Under the pieces are notes generated by a model. It ran no database searches and was not told the origin of the DNA. It saw nothing but the letters and a program-made list of their open reading frames with translations. The position numbers and the translations under genes were made by a program. A DNA stretch of 64,000 nucleotides from Aplysia californica. Its lineage: Eukaryota > Mollusca > Gastropoda > Aplysiida > Aplysiidae. The stretch lies in the NCBI RefSeq assembly GCF_000002075.1, contig NW_004797510.1, forward strand, positions 615,356 to 679,355, written 5' to 3'. This document shows positions 36,748 through 42,793 of this stretch, in pieces (within the stretch, counting starts at the first letter, position 1; each line of letters opens with the position of its first letter).

Positions 36748-39355
36748 CATATCACACACACACACACCCATTCACACACACACTGTCTCACACATGATGT
36801 CATACACTTTGCTGAGTCACTCGTCAAAACTGCCTGCCCTGTCATCAACCGAACTGAACCAAACATTATCACACAAGATTAAGCTTTCAAGTCTACTCAT
36901 GGCACTGGTCGGAGTGGGTACGTCACAAACGGTGCCTCGATTATTTATTACCGGACTCAGACTGGACTGGCATGTAGTGTAGAGATTAGGCCCTTTGCTG
37001 CTGCAAGTAGGCTACCTGATTTCGAGTCCTGAGTGGAGAAATCTGTATCTCTGCCTTTCTACTGGGAAATTGTATCCCTCTCAGCCAAGGTTAGGCCCTA
37101 AAAGGCAGGGGTAGAAGCCCATCTCCTGAATGATCTAAACTGTGTCAATGGGGGCATAAAAACATTTACACTATCTAAAAAAACATTTTTTTGAAAGACT
37201 GGTATTTTTTTAAAGTGTTCTCGCACCACGGCAAACTCTCCACTGTACCACATTCAAGAATTCCTTGTCTACCAAAATCAGGCTTGCTCTGAAAAGTCTA
37301 TATAACATAATAAATGAAAATGTTCAGCTGGTAGATGGATCAAAGAAAAAATTTGCTGAATGATGGACATACATTTTTTGTACTCTGTGATGTTTCTTAA
37401 AAAGTTGATTTGTCTCCAAATAAACAATGTCAACTATGAAGAAGAATGAAGTAACTTTATTAATATAAATAACAACATATAATGTGATTTCTTTTCTTAA
37501 TAGCGCGAATAGGCTATGATAAAAAATCCTGATCTTTTCCGACCCTATGGAAACATGTGCGCAGAGATTCAAAATTTGCAGATATCCTTTTGTCTAATAA
37601 TATTCTCGTATCAAGACCGATTATAATTAAAGTGTAACAACTTTTCCCTGATTGGCCTCAAGTCAGGCAAAAGGCAGACAATTTCAAGTCTTTAAATTTC
37701 TGGATTTTTATCCCTAAATTCAGAGCCTCTGTTGTACTGAGCAGCCTACAGTGAGACATGGTAAACGAACAGATTGAGAATGTCATGTATTGTGTTTCAA
37801 TAGTAGAGTGTAGTCAAATTGAAGTACAGGTGGAATCAAAATACATACCCGATTAAAGAGTTTTTCTATATATTGCAAATGACAATGCTTTCTTTTAAGC
37901 TGGCCCGCCCACTTTTAAAAATACAATCTTTGATATATATATACAGGATTAGGAATATAAAGACAGACAAAGTGAGGTGGTGGTTAGGTTAACAATAGTT
38001 CAGTTGGCCTAATAAGCTAGTAAGTGATGGCTCATGGGACTCTGAATTTCTTTACTGTACTATACACAATTTAGAATTAGACAGATTATTTCACACATTC
38101 ACTGACCTAATTTACTCTAAACAAGAGCCTGGTAGGCTATGGCCTAAAGGAAAAAAAATATTCAATATGCAGTCGAACCTGCCCTGACGGCTACCTCTAT
38201 AAGACGGCCACCTGTACAAACGGCCACTTTCCATTTCCCCCCTTGCGTTTTTTCTACATAATTTAACCTGTGTAAAATGGGCACCTGTCCAACGCGGCCG
38301 TGGCCACGATATTTTAACACACAACCCCTTTCACACCAAGAAATTTAACCCCTGTCTTGGACGACTGCCTTAGTGACTCAATTACATTGTCATAAATTGA
38401 GCATTGACCCCTGATTTTGTGGGCGAGCCATCATAATCCAATCACCTGTCGATGTTGTTAGGTAGTCCCTCCAACAGATCATGTTGAGTAGGCCCCTCCC
38501 ACTGTTGACCAATAGAGGTAACAAATTTTCAGCTGCTGGTGAGGGAAGCGTGTGATCCCTCATGACCCATAAGCCCCGCCCACAAATCATACACAAATCG
38601 TAAGTGAGATGAGTGGTCACTGTTTACCCAGTCTGTGACAAAGTAACAATGGACGTCAACATGAACTTGAGATAGAACAAGCATCACTCGTTTTCCTAGT
38701 GGTAGCGACCCGTGTTAGTTGTACCATAGCACTCGGTCCTCCTTGTCTGACACATTTTTTTACATCGTCATCCTTGCACAAAAGTAGCAACAAAAGAAAA
38801 AAAAGAAAAAATAACCAGCGAAAACAACAACAACAATAACAACAACAACAACAATGCCGCCACCTCCAGTTGGGACCTCAGAAAGAAATGGTTTGTTTTC
38901 TTCATTTTGATTGACAGTCCTGCCTAAGATGGACACCTGTCTTATACATCCACGTTTCTCCTTGATAATGGGTGGCTGTCTTACACAGGTTCGATTGAAT
39001 TATGATTATAATGTGTAACTTCACAAAACTTGACATGGCAAATAATGGCCTGAGATTCTTCTAGGGGTGTGATAATTTAGTCATACCAACATCAACGGAT
39101 AAGATCTTCGACTACCATTCCCTAAATTAAGAGAAATATTCTTTAAAAATCCTACAACGTATGAAAATGCAGAACTAATCAACCATCAGGAAAATCGACG
39201 TACAACTGTACCACAAACCAAAGTGTGATAATAAAGGAAAGGTCACTCACGATATGATCTGCCTTCTTCTGTGCCGTTTCAATGGAGCACGATAGCGCCG
39301 TTGTATCATCCAACGTCACTTTTGTTGATTTTTTCTGCTCAAAAACATTTGCCAT
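11052..39355 (-). CDS. PXK: PX domain-containing protein kinase-like protein (PXK/MONaKA), 577 aa, 14 coding exons
   Basis: Family role: a pseudokinase that binds phosphoinositides through its PX domain, acts at endosomes in receptor trafficking, and has a C-terminal actin-binding WH2-like segment. Coding exons in gene order: 39251-39355, 35728-35916, 34272-34368, 30451-30528, 29922-29995, 29317-29391, 28576-28819, 27773-27897, 27101-27218, 25902-25980, 24501-24630, 21964-22047, 19763-19847, 11052-11302. They total 1,734 nt and join in phase. The PX domain spans about residues 13-125, with RYSDF at 56-60 and LPPKK at 76-80. The kinase-like region is about 156-400, with HLHAGN at 289-294 in place of HRD and DIEN at 306-309 in place of DFG, so it lacks canonical catalytic residues. 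A basic stretch lies at about 455-466, a 31-proline tract plus seven serines at about 496-548, and a WH2-like end (RGALLSSI, GGLKKAQT) to 577. Human PXK, from memory, is about 578 aa and collinear. Start: first ATG, matching the family N-terminus. Intron 6 is GC-AG. The 5' UTR was not resolved. Confidence 0.97.
11419..11499 (+). mobile_element. SINE-A 3' tail fragment
   Basis: Contains CACCTCTAATCTTCGGCACT followed by the shared tail and AAACTCTTACTTGAACTAAC. The GGCACTT and AAGTGCC arms are perfectly complementary here. It lies in PXK intron 13. Confidence 0.65.
11569..11772 (-). mobile_element. SINE-A copy
   Basis: Full-length-like copy in PXK intron 13, ending (5' side) at GCACCCACCAACCACCCATG. 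A poly-C/poly-A tract interrupts the middle. The tail stem GCACTT/AAGTGC is intact. Confidence 0.7.
11870..12060 (+). repeat. Repeat G copy
   Basis: Contains CAACACATAAAATTTGAATT, ATTTCTTGAGCACC, CACAGATTCAGAAACAGCA and GAACAGGTGGC in family order. PXK intron 13. Confidence 0.6.
12145..12320 (-). mobile_element. SINE-A copy, diverged
   Basis: Contains CAGTACTTGCAACACAAATA, then GGGAAAGTAGGAGCAAACCA and a poly-C tract replacing the 5' head. A second partial tail copy follows at about 12,345-12,395. Confidence 0.55.
12600..12725 (-). mobile_element. Repeat F fragment
   Basis: Contains AGCAAAGAGAAGCAAAGTGA, CAGACAAAAACAAACAAGGA and GCCCTCCAACC, the order seen at 22,130-22,300. The GTAGGACCTACC block is lost. 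Confidence 0.45.
13163..13335 (-). mobile_element. SINE-A copy
   Basis: Well preserved, from TTTTAGTAAGAGTTTTATGA to GCACCCACCAAGCACCCATG on the plus strand. The tail arms CACTTG and CAAGTG pair. PXK intron 13. Confidence 0.7.
15105..15465 (-). mobile_element. SINE-C copy, full length
   Basis: The (AAT)n tract at 15,105-15,142 is the tail. The body carries ATTTATATAGCACATACCCA, the GGGAAGCATAGAGTGCAAGC block and GTAAAGTACCTTTCC. The tRNA-like head (GTCCGAGAGCC, degenerate B box) is at the high-coordinate end. It is the same architecture as 49,637-49,994 and 32,405-32,775. PXK intron 13. Confidence 0.75.
17146..17539. mobile_element. TIR element, hAT-like ends, ~394 bp
   Basis: The inverted ends CATAGCTGCCAACT (17,146-17,159 and complement of 17,526-17,539) match exactly over 14 bp. 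A right-hand part of the same element lies at 20,770-21,046. The TGCCAACTTTTC terminus is shared with 5,616-5,818. I could not find a convincing target duplication. Confidence 0.65.
17709..17889. mobile_element. MITE family R3, inverted ends visible
   Basis: The left end reads CAGAGAGGTGCCAATT and the right end, complemented, CAGAGGTGCCAATT, about 180 bp apart. The interior GGCAAAATCCTGACAACTTC links it to copies near 3,610, 8,785 and 37,510. Target duplication not seen. Confidence 0.6.
17985..18210 (-). mobile_element. SINE-D copy
   Basis: Contains TTTAGGAGACAGGCTGCTTC, CTGTCAGGACCAACCCAGGA and TTCAAACTCATCTCTTTTGT (degenerate B box) on the plus strand, so the element reads on minus. PXK intron 13. 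Confidence 0.65.
18705..18747. repeat. (AC)n microsatellite
   Basis: Uninterrupted AC dinucleotide run of about 43 bp in PXK intron 13, followed by AT/CA-rich DNA to about 18,860. Confidence 0.95.
20012..20397 (+). mobile_element. Repeat I, ~385 bp, carries the SINE-A tail
   Basis: Its body (CACAGTAGAATTGTAAATGG, then GGGTGCCTTGATAGTAGAAG, then TGAAGCTAGAGAGGTGAGCA) recurs inverted at 30,757-31,150. The 3' end, GCTCATATGACCTTATGCAG then GAGCGCCG, is the tail of SINE-A and SINE-B. It ends tail-to-tail against a SINE-A copy. No tRNA head was recognised. PXK intron 12. Confidence 0.65.
20398..20572 (-). mobile_element. SINE-A copy
   Basis: From AAAAAGAGCTTTATGGAACT to CCAACCAACCACCC on the plus strand, with GATAGATGTTTGATAGGAAA in the middle. 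Confidence 0.65.
20590..20700. mobile_element. Tc1/mariner-like MITE fragment
   Basis: Contains GGGAGGAAATGGAAAGTGGC then CGTTTATACAGG, the subterminal block of the element at 32,887-33,706, ending near GGGTTCAACTGCAA. Only one end is present. Confidence 0.55.
20770..21046. mobile_element. hAT-like TIR element, right-hand part
   Basis: Collinear with about 17,260-17,539, sharing CATAACTTTTCTTCAGCAT and ending CACATACTGGTCGGCAGCTA. The left TIR is missing or lost in the C-rich tract at about 20,758. Confidence 0.55.
21230..21375 (-). mobile_element. Repeat F fragment
   Basis: Contains CTAGTGCCGGGAAAAAGCAG, GACAGGGACAACAAAAGA and GTAGGACCTACTAGTGCC, matching the 22,130-22,300 copy. Confidence 0.5.
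21752..21920 (-). mobile_element. SINE-A copy
   Basis: The tail GAGGCACTTGCAACACAAAT and stem GCACTTG/CAAGTGC are intact; the 5' side ends near CACAAACCACCGACATGAG. It ends about 44 bp below PXK exon 12 (low edge 21,964), in intron 12. Confidence 0.7.
22130..22300 (-). mobile_element. Repeat F copy, best preserved
   Basis: On minus it reads from GGGTGGTTGGAGGGCGCCAC (head resembling SINE-A) through GTAGGTCCTACTTCTTTAC to CCCAGCGCTAAATAACC and GTTTGTTTG. The distal part is a diverged relative of the SINE-A tail. Confidence 0.65.
22540..22690 (-). mobile_element. SINE-A copy, GC-type tail
   Basis: The tail reads GGTGCTCGCAACTGCATAAG, the second tail subfamily. The rest matches SINE-A (GACAGATGTTTGATAGGAAA, AGAAGCAAACCACACCACA). 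PXK intron 11. Confidence 0.7.
22885..23030 (-). mobile_element. SINE-A copy
   Basis: From GGTCATAAAAGTGCTGAGGA to GAGCACCCACCTACCACACA; the first tail arm is lost. PXK intron 11. Confidence 0.65.
23225..23382 (-). mobile_element. SINE-A copy
   Basis: Contains TACAGCACTTGCAACACAGA, a short middle and GCAGCCACCAACCAACCAC. A SINE-D copy follows about 70 bp away. PXK intron 11. Confidence 0.65.
23452..23608 (-). mobile_element. SINE-D copy
   Basis: Contains GACCTTGCCTATCACGGCCA, CCGAGATACTCTAGAAAAAT and TTGAACTCAGGTCTTCTGCG. The last, complemented, is a B-box-like GGTTCAATTCC relative. Confidence 0.6.
24230..24490 (-). mobile_element. Two SINE-A copies in tandem
   Basis: A first copy (about 24,230-24,345: TTTTTATGGAGCTTGCAACA, ATAAATGTTTGAAAGGAAAG) runs straight into a second (about 24,335-24,488: CACACAACACAAATAGG, then AAACCACACCAGAGCATCCG). 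This suggests insertion of one into, or beside, the other. It ends about 12 bp below PXK exon 11 (low edge 24,501). Confidence 0.65.
24662..24930. mobile_element. TTAA-flanked MITE, 261 bp
   Basis: TTAA at 24,662-24,665 and 24,927-24,930 brackets inverted ends CTCTTTATCTC and CTCTTTGTCTC. The right subterminal CAGGAAGCCG also occurs in the TTAA-flanked element at 34,731-34,900, so they are related. piggyBac-type by target site; no coding. PXK intron 10. Confidence 0.7.
24945..25075. mobile_element. Tc1/mariner-like MITE fragment
   Basis: Contains CCACTTCCCATTTCCCCTTT, then TCTCGACAATGGATGGCCGT, then ACAGACAATTTAAAC, as in the short MITEs at 9,405 and 35,067. The left terminus is not recognised. 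Confidence 0.5.
25080..25450 (+). mobile_element. Long-TIR family H, arm plus centre
   Basis: Starts ACGTGAGGCAGCGTGGTGAA and runs through CATTTCATGTCC to CAGGCGACCCCTACCTC, matching the left arm and centre of 26,401-27,006. PXK intron 10. Confidence 0.6.
26000..26183 (-). mobile_element. SINE-A copy
   Basis: From ACTGAGAGTTTTACGGCACT to GAGCACCCACCAACCATCCA, with a poly-T interruption at about 26,090. It ends about 20 bp above PXK exon 10 (high edge 25,980), within intron 9. Confidence 0.65.
26213..26345. mobile_element. Tc1/mariner-like MITE fragment
   Basis: Contains CAGTTCAACCCGCTTTAATG, GGCCACCTGTATATG and CCTATTTCCTCCCTTGAG, matching one end of the 820-bp family. Confidence 0.5.
26401..27006. 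mobile_element. Long-TIR element H, complete palindromic copy
   Basis: The two arms are inverted copies over roughly 270-290 bp each: ATATGAGGCAGCTTG at the left and, complemented, ATATGTGAGGCATTGTGGTG at the right. Both continue with GGCGCTYGTCA and GGCCATTTTCTC. A short centre (CAGGCGATCCCCACC) separates them. An RNA or single strand of this would fold into one long hairpin. A SINE-A-type tail abuts the right end. PXK intron 9. Confidence 0.7.
28188..28358 (-). mobile_element. SINE-D copy
   Basis: Contains AATTCAGGAGATGGACTGCT, GGGCCAACCCTAGGCGAG and GAAATTGAAATCACATCCTT (degenerate B box) on the plus strand. PXK intron 7. Confidence 0.55.
28820..29316 (-). other. GC-AG intron of PXK (intron 6)
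   Basis: The donor on the minus strand is AAG|GCAAGT and the acceptor CCCACAG|CAT. The reading frame requires this junction: the upstream exon ends ATG ATA AAG in phase 0 and the next begins CAT. The nearby GTGAGA, 4 nt further on, would shift the frame. AAG|GCAAGT is the strong-context form known for GC-AG introns. Confidence 0.85.
30757..31150 (-). mobile_element. Repeat I, inverted copy
   Basis: Reverse complement of 20,012-20,397 with moderate divergence. The shared tail GGCGCTCGCAACTGCATGAG lies at the low-coordinate end, so the element reads on minus. PXK intron 3. Confidence 0.65.
31640..31790 (-). repeat. Repeat G copy, inverted
   Basis: Carries TTTCTTAATCTGTGGTATTT and TTTGTCAAAATTTAAATTCT, the complement of the repeat G landmarks. 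PXK intron 3. Confidence 0.55.
31933..32114 (+). mobile_element. SINE-A copy, plus orientation
   Basis: From GCGGGTGCTCTGGTGTGCTT through CTTTGCTCCTTCTTCCCTAT to GGTAAAACTCTTGCTAAAAC. It is the opposite orientation to most copies in PXK. Confidence 0.65.
32405..32775 (-). mobile_element. SINE-C copy, full length
   Basis: The (ATA)n tail is at 32,418-32,440. The body has TGTGCTTTACAACTGTTATT, AAGAAGCATACAATGCAAGC, GTAAAGTGCTTTTCTCAAG and a tRNA-like head at the high end (GAGCCCGAAAGCCTAACAAC). PXK intron 3. Confidence 0.7.
32885..33708. mobile_element. Tc1/mariner-like non-autonomous element, 820 bp
   Basis: TA at 32,885-32,886 and 33,707-33,708 brackets inverted ends CAGTCAAACCTG and CAGTCAAATCTG. 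GGCCACC/GGTGGCC motifs repeat in both subterminal regions. A (GTT)n run at about 33,027 is matched by an (AAC)n run in the inverted copy at 38,168-39,000. No transposase frame is visible. PXK intron 3. Confidence 0.8.
33830..33912 (+). mobile_element. SINE-C 3' fragment
   Basis: Contains GGTCAGCTGGGGTAATAATA, AAGCGCATAGAGTTTGCTGC and a degenerate GCCCTATCTAAAGGC end, the complement of the 3' portion of 49,637-49,994. Confidence 0.6.
34731..34900. mobile_element. TTAA-flanked MITE, 162 bp
   Basis: TTAA at 34,731-34,734 and 34,897-34,900, with inverted ends CACTTTTCTCCCATG and CACTATGCCCCATC. Subterminal CAGGAAGCCG (complement) is shared with 24,662-24,930. PXK intron 2. Confidence 0.65.
35067..35246. 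mobile_element. Tc1/mariner-like MITE, 176 bp
   Basis: TA at 35,067-35,068 and 35,245-35,246. It contains TTCAAACTTGCTCCAATGGC, AAATGGCCACTTTC and GGCAATCGGTGACCATCTTA, collinear with the 179-bp element at 9,405-9,587. PXK intron 2. Confidence 0.65.
36192..36360 (-). mobile_element. SINE-A copy, tail deletion
   Basis: From TTTTAGCAAGAGCTTTACGG to GCACCCGCCAACCATCC. About 8 bp of the tail loop are missing. PXK intron 1. Confidence 0.7.
36695..36746. repeat. (CA)n microsatellite
   Basis: Uninterrupted CA run of about 52 bp, with more CACACA blocks to about 36,792. PXK intron 1. Confidence 0.95.
36965..37165 (+). mobile_element. SINE-D copy
   Basis: tRNA-like head (GTAGAGATTAGGCCCTTTGC, then GATTTCGAGTCCTGAGTGG as B box), body TCTCTGCCTTTCTACTGGG and 3' end GTGTCAATGGGGGCATAAAA. 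PXK intron 1. Confidence 0.7.
37510..37740 (+). mobile_element. MITE family R3 copy, enlarged
   Basis: Contains AAAAATCCTGATCTTTTCCG, CCCTATGGAAACATGTG, CAGGCAAAAGGCAGACAATT and a right end near AGAGCCTCTG, as in 17,709-17,889. PXK intron 1. Confidence 0.5.
38168..39000. mobile_element. Tc1/mariner-like non-autonomous element, inverted copy
   Basis: Reverse-oriented relative of 32,887-33,706 over its whole length: end CAGTCGAACCTG, internal CAGCTGCTGGTGAGG, (AAC)n at about 38,820 and far end complement CAATCGAACCTGTG. Nearly full length, with moderate divergence. PXK intron 1. Confidence 0.8.
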
Positions 39356-39991
39356 GCTGAAATATTCCCTGTACCAAACTGAATATTAAACCAAAACCTT
39401 CTAAAATCCCGATAAAACCATGTTCCTCTGAGCTGTTAATTTCACTTCAGTTTCTAAACGTTCTCATATTTCCCAGAATCAACTTGTGACTTGGAGGGGC
39501 GTGTCATAATCAGGTATCAAAAAGCAGTATTAGTTTTTGTTTATGTCGTACCTTTTCAATGAAAACAACCTTTCAAAATCTAGATTATAATAAACACCGA
39601 TTGGGGATTTTTAAAACTCAATTTGTTTTCATGATGTGAAAATGTATTTTGACGTCAAAGAAAATTTGAAAGGGGAAATAAACCAAAAAAATATTGCTGC
39701 AAAATATACACAGTTCTATTTGGAGCAATATGGCTGCGCCCATAGGGTGCACCTGAAACGTCCAGAATTGGGTGTTGATTGAGGTCGTCGTTAAAAGTCA
39801 AAGTCAAAGTAGTATTTAGTGATCCTTTTCTACTTCAGGTTGTTTTGTGGGTAGCGGTTTTGTGAAGCCTTGATGTCTTGAATAAGAGAAATGAAACTGT
39901 CACCGCTGACCACTGTCGTGTCTCAGTCTCAAACTCAGTCAGTACTGTCTGCTGTCTGTCTCTCTGTCTGTTTCTCTCTGATTGTCTGTTT

Positions 39992-39993
<2 letters not shown>

Positions 39994-40068
<75 letters not shown>
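39994..40068. repeat. (CT)n microsatellite
   Basis: Perfect CT run of about 75 bp between the divergent genes. It creates long Ser/Leu and Arg/Glu artefact frames. Confidence 0.95.
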
Positions 40069-40069
<1 letters not shown>

Positions 40070-40070
<1 letters not shown>

Positions 40071-40128
40071 CGATTGTCAAGATTTCCGCGTTTAATTCCG
40101 ATGTGCGTTTTTCATAGCCTCAGGTATG
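40070..40128. mobile_element. Half of a short palindromic MITE
   Basis: GCGATTGTCAAGATTTCCGC and ATTCCGATGTGCGTTTTTCA match one half of the complete copy at 40,865-40,976. The sequence then passes into SINE-B. Confidence 0.6.
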
Positions 40129-40612
40129 TTGGCCTCTCATTCAAAGGTCCCGGGTTCGATTCGGGTAGCGACCAAAAAATTTTCTTCTCTAAAATAATTG
40201 TCTCCTTTCACATCCTTTCCTGATCTCTAACAATGTTCTGTTGTCTGCTTTCATTTCCACTTTCTGCCCCCACCCCCTCACCTCCTTTGCCCCCTCCTCT
40301 GGGCTCCTGACTCTTTCTGCAGCCTTTCTACTGCTACTCCTTGGCTCCTCCTAACTGCTGTCTTTCTGCCACACCCCTGATCTTCTGGTAGGAAAGATCT
40401 ACACCTCTAGCCTTATCGGACAAGGGCGAAAAATCTCGGAGGGCCCATGTGCAAATTGCGCACGTTAAAGATCCCTTGGTGGTCTAAAATCGATAAGAGT
40501 AGGCTTCGGCCGCCACGCGGGCAAAATTCAAAATTTCCTACCAACGAAAAAGTATTAGGTGTGTCCCGCACGCTCATATGACCTTATGCAGTTGCGAGCG
40601 CCGTAAAACCCT
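40129..40612 (+). mobile_element. SINE-B copy
   Basis: Begins at the tRNA-like B-box region (GTCCCGGGTTCGATTCGGG), with most of the A-box side absent. Body: TCCACTTTCTGCC, CAGCCTTTCTACTGCTACTC, CCTTATCGGACAAGGGCGAA and GTTAAAGATCCCTTGGTGG. It ends in the tail shared with SINE-A, CGCTCATATGACCTTATGCA then GAGCGCCGTAAAAC. Confidence 0.75.
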
Positions 40613-40739
40613 ATACTAAACAAACAACACACACACACACACACTCTTCTCTCTTCCTTTTCTCTTACTCTTTCTCTCGTTCTCACAGACATCATACACA
40701 CAACAAACATGATCAAACTCTAACTTTTAACTTGACTAT

Positions 40740-41018
40740 ATCTAGTTCTAAGTCTGCCTTAGAAAGTCATAGATAAATCTAGATCTAGTAGATCTAGATT
40801 TAGATCTAGATCTAGATATATCTAGATCTCGAATATCTAGATCTAGAGTATAGGTCTAGATCTGGCGATTGTTAAGATTCCCGTGTTTAATTCCGATGAG
40901 GGTTAGGGACCAAAGCGAATGCCTGAGGGTATGAAAAACGCACATCGGAATTGAGCGCGGGAATCTTAACAATCGCTCTAGATTCTAGGTCTAGTAGATC
41001 TAGTCTACTCAGTAAGTC
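40740..41018. repeat. TAGATC-rich low-complexity DNA
   Basis: Many overlapping TCTAGATC / AGATCTAG words, themselves palindromic, surround the MITE at 40,865. The same word recurs near 41,225-41,360, 59,910-60,100 and 60,830. Confidence 0.7.
40865..40976. mobile_element. Palindromic MITE, 112 bp
   Basis: Inverted ends of about 33 bp: GCGATTGTTAAGATTCCCG at both termini followed by an AATTCCGATG-type block, around a ~45-bp centre. No clear target duplication in the TAGATC-rich flanks. Confidence 0.7.
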
Positions 41019-41174
41019 TTATACGGGGTGCCCACTACGGCTGGATCGGGACGATCGCCCAACTCGATCGCCTGAAACTGAATTACTGAAAACAAACACG
41101 TTTGTTTTTGAGGCGATCGAGTCGGGCGATCGGCCTGATCGGCCGATCCCAGCAGTAGAGGGCACCCCGTATTA
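41019..41174. mobile_element. PIF/Harbinger-like MITE, 150 bp, TTA flanks
   Basis: TTA at 41,019-41,021 and 41,172-41,174 brackets 41,022-41,171. The ends TACGGGGTGCCC are exact inverted copies and pairing continues imperfectly inward (CGATCGCC, ACTCGATCGCCT). A 3-bp TTA duplication fits PIF/Harbinger. Confidence 0.7.
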
Positions 41175-41889
41175 TTATTCTTAACTCATACCCATGGCCA
41201 TAATTTTGTATGTTGATCATGATGTCTAGATTCTAGATCTAGATTTTATTTTTGTTTTTTTATGTGTGTGTGTGGTGTGTGTGACAATGATTGACACGAT
41301 GCAGTGGAGTCAGGAGCTCATCAATTTTTTGGGCTTAGAATCTAATCTAGATCTAGAATCTATGTGGAGTTACGAGTTGGCCCTATTGGTGTCATCTTGA
41401 AAGTTAACCTTTGTTCATACAATTCTATCTTTTGGTAAAAGTAGAAATACCCATCTTCTCTAAGTTCGGAGGTAATATAGGCCCAAAGCGAGATAATGAC
41501 CACCAAAACTTGATACAATAGGCCTATATAAAACTAGAACACAGATTGCTCGAAATCAAGCATTCGTCGAGCAGTGCCTGCGGTCCGGGTTTTTTTATTC
41601 CTTTTTATCTTTGTAAGAAAATTGGCGCTTTTTCGGCAGTTCCCACCCCTCCATTGTTATTCGCTGGTTTTGGCCCCAAGAGTAGTGGGGTGGCTTGCCC
41701 CCCGGCCTAATAAAAATATGGTGGGGGGTTTCAGGGGGGCATGCCCCTGAATTTTACCATAATTTGATGTTTTGCAGTTGTTAGGTTTGATATCTTAGCT
41801 CGCCGTGCTTCAAAGGTATTGATTTAGACGTAGATCTAGGCTCAAATAAGGGGGGTGGGAACTACTGAAAAAGCACCAAAAAATTACAC

Positions 41890-42615
41890 TTAGCTCGAAC
41901 AAAAACACAGATTAGTCTAACTTACTAATTATGCACTTGAGACAAAATAATAATAATAATCGGAAAAAGGCAAGGAGGTAAAATACCACCCCCTCCTTCT
42001 CCACAAAAGCAGCTAGCTGTTCTATTTTTAGTTCGCTGCTCGACACGTGTGCCTAGATCCTACACCTAGTTAGGCTTGCATGGGGAGCGGGCGAGGGGAG
42101 GGGTTGTGCATCATACGATCGGCTGCCCGACACCTCTTTGCGAAGGACTGCGCACTTGGTTGGATAGGGATGCATTGTTTCGTCATCGTGTTGTTGAATA
42201 CTGTGATATATATATATATATATGCTTATCTTGTCAAATATATGTTTGGAAAATTTTGAAAAGGTACCATTCGACTGGTGCAGACTTATTCGAAAGACCG
42301 CTCGCAGTGACTTGTGCAATTAAATTGTCTTGGTACCGGTAAGCTCATTACCGATCGAACTCGAAAACGTTGCTCATTGTGTTTCTCATTCTCAATCTGT
42401 CAATATCAGATTCTCTCAAATTTCAAATTCAAGTCAATAGGCATAATCTGATCTATGGCTGAAAAAAGAACAATCTCTGTACCAACCCAATCTTTCTTGC
42501 TTCCCTTTCTGACACAGCCGATACCATAACACTGTTCACTTATCCCTCGAACTACGGACCTCTCTATTTGCCGAGGCTGGTACTGACGAATTTGAGTTTT
42601 CCGTGTTATACTGTA
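41890..42615 (-). mobile_element. TA-flanked TIR element M4, inverted copy
   Basis: The terminus at 42,613, complemented, reads CAGTATAACACGG next to TA. The interior (CAGCTAGCTG, CTGCTCGACACGTGTGCC, ATTGACAGATTGAGAATG on the complement) matches 45,616-46,435 in opposite orientation. The far end is not defined. A (TA)n run lies at about 42,206-42,222. Confidence 0.6.
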
Positions 42616-42793
42616 TCTTCCAATGCTTGAGAGTCCTTTGAAACTGAAAAATTTACATTATTTGTGCCTTTAATCAAATAAATGATAGACGTGTTTTCAT
42701 ATTTGATCTTATACTAATGTTTCATTAATGGAAATTTTTTCTTCCCTTTATAGTCAATTTTTCAGGTTGTGGTGCTTTCAAGACCGTAGGAAA

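Larger units (their letters stand above)
39356..42765. promoter_or_regulatory. Divergent intergenic interval between PXK and TRMT10C
   Basis: The PXK start codon faces away from TRMT10C across this 3.4-kb interval, so both upstream regions lie here. TRMT10C probably has a non-coding first exon within it, because a TTTTTCAG acceptor lies 28 bp before its ATG. The part nearest PXK (39,356-39,990) is free of recognised repeats and is the best promoter candidate. The rest is filled by the repeats listed below. No core motif could be assigned with confidence. Confidence 0.5.

Noticed and set aside
39720-39760. YY1-like motif ATATGGCTGCGCC as a core promoter
   Set aside because: A single weak match between the genes; too little evidence to call a promoter element.
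39835-40117. Arg-Glu and Ser-Leu repeat frames
   Set aside because: Translation of the (CT)n microsatellite. The same applies to the frame at 123-347 over GA repeats.
41525-41930. Separate TIR element in the TRMT10C upstream region
   Set aside because: GGCGCTTTTTCGGCAGTTCC at about 41,627 is matched by an inverted partner near 41,855, but the outer ends do not pair cleanly and no target duplication was found. Left unnamed.
42728-42793. In-frame upstream ATG for TRMT10C at 42,728
   Set aside because: A TTTTTCAG acceptor at 42,758-42,765 lies between it and the ATG at 42,794. The segment reads as intron, and adding it would place a Glu and a poor leader at the N-terminus.
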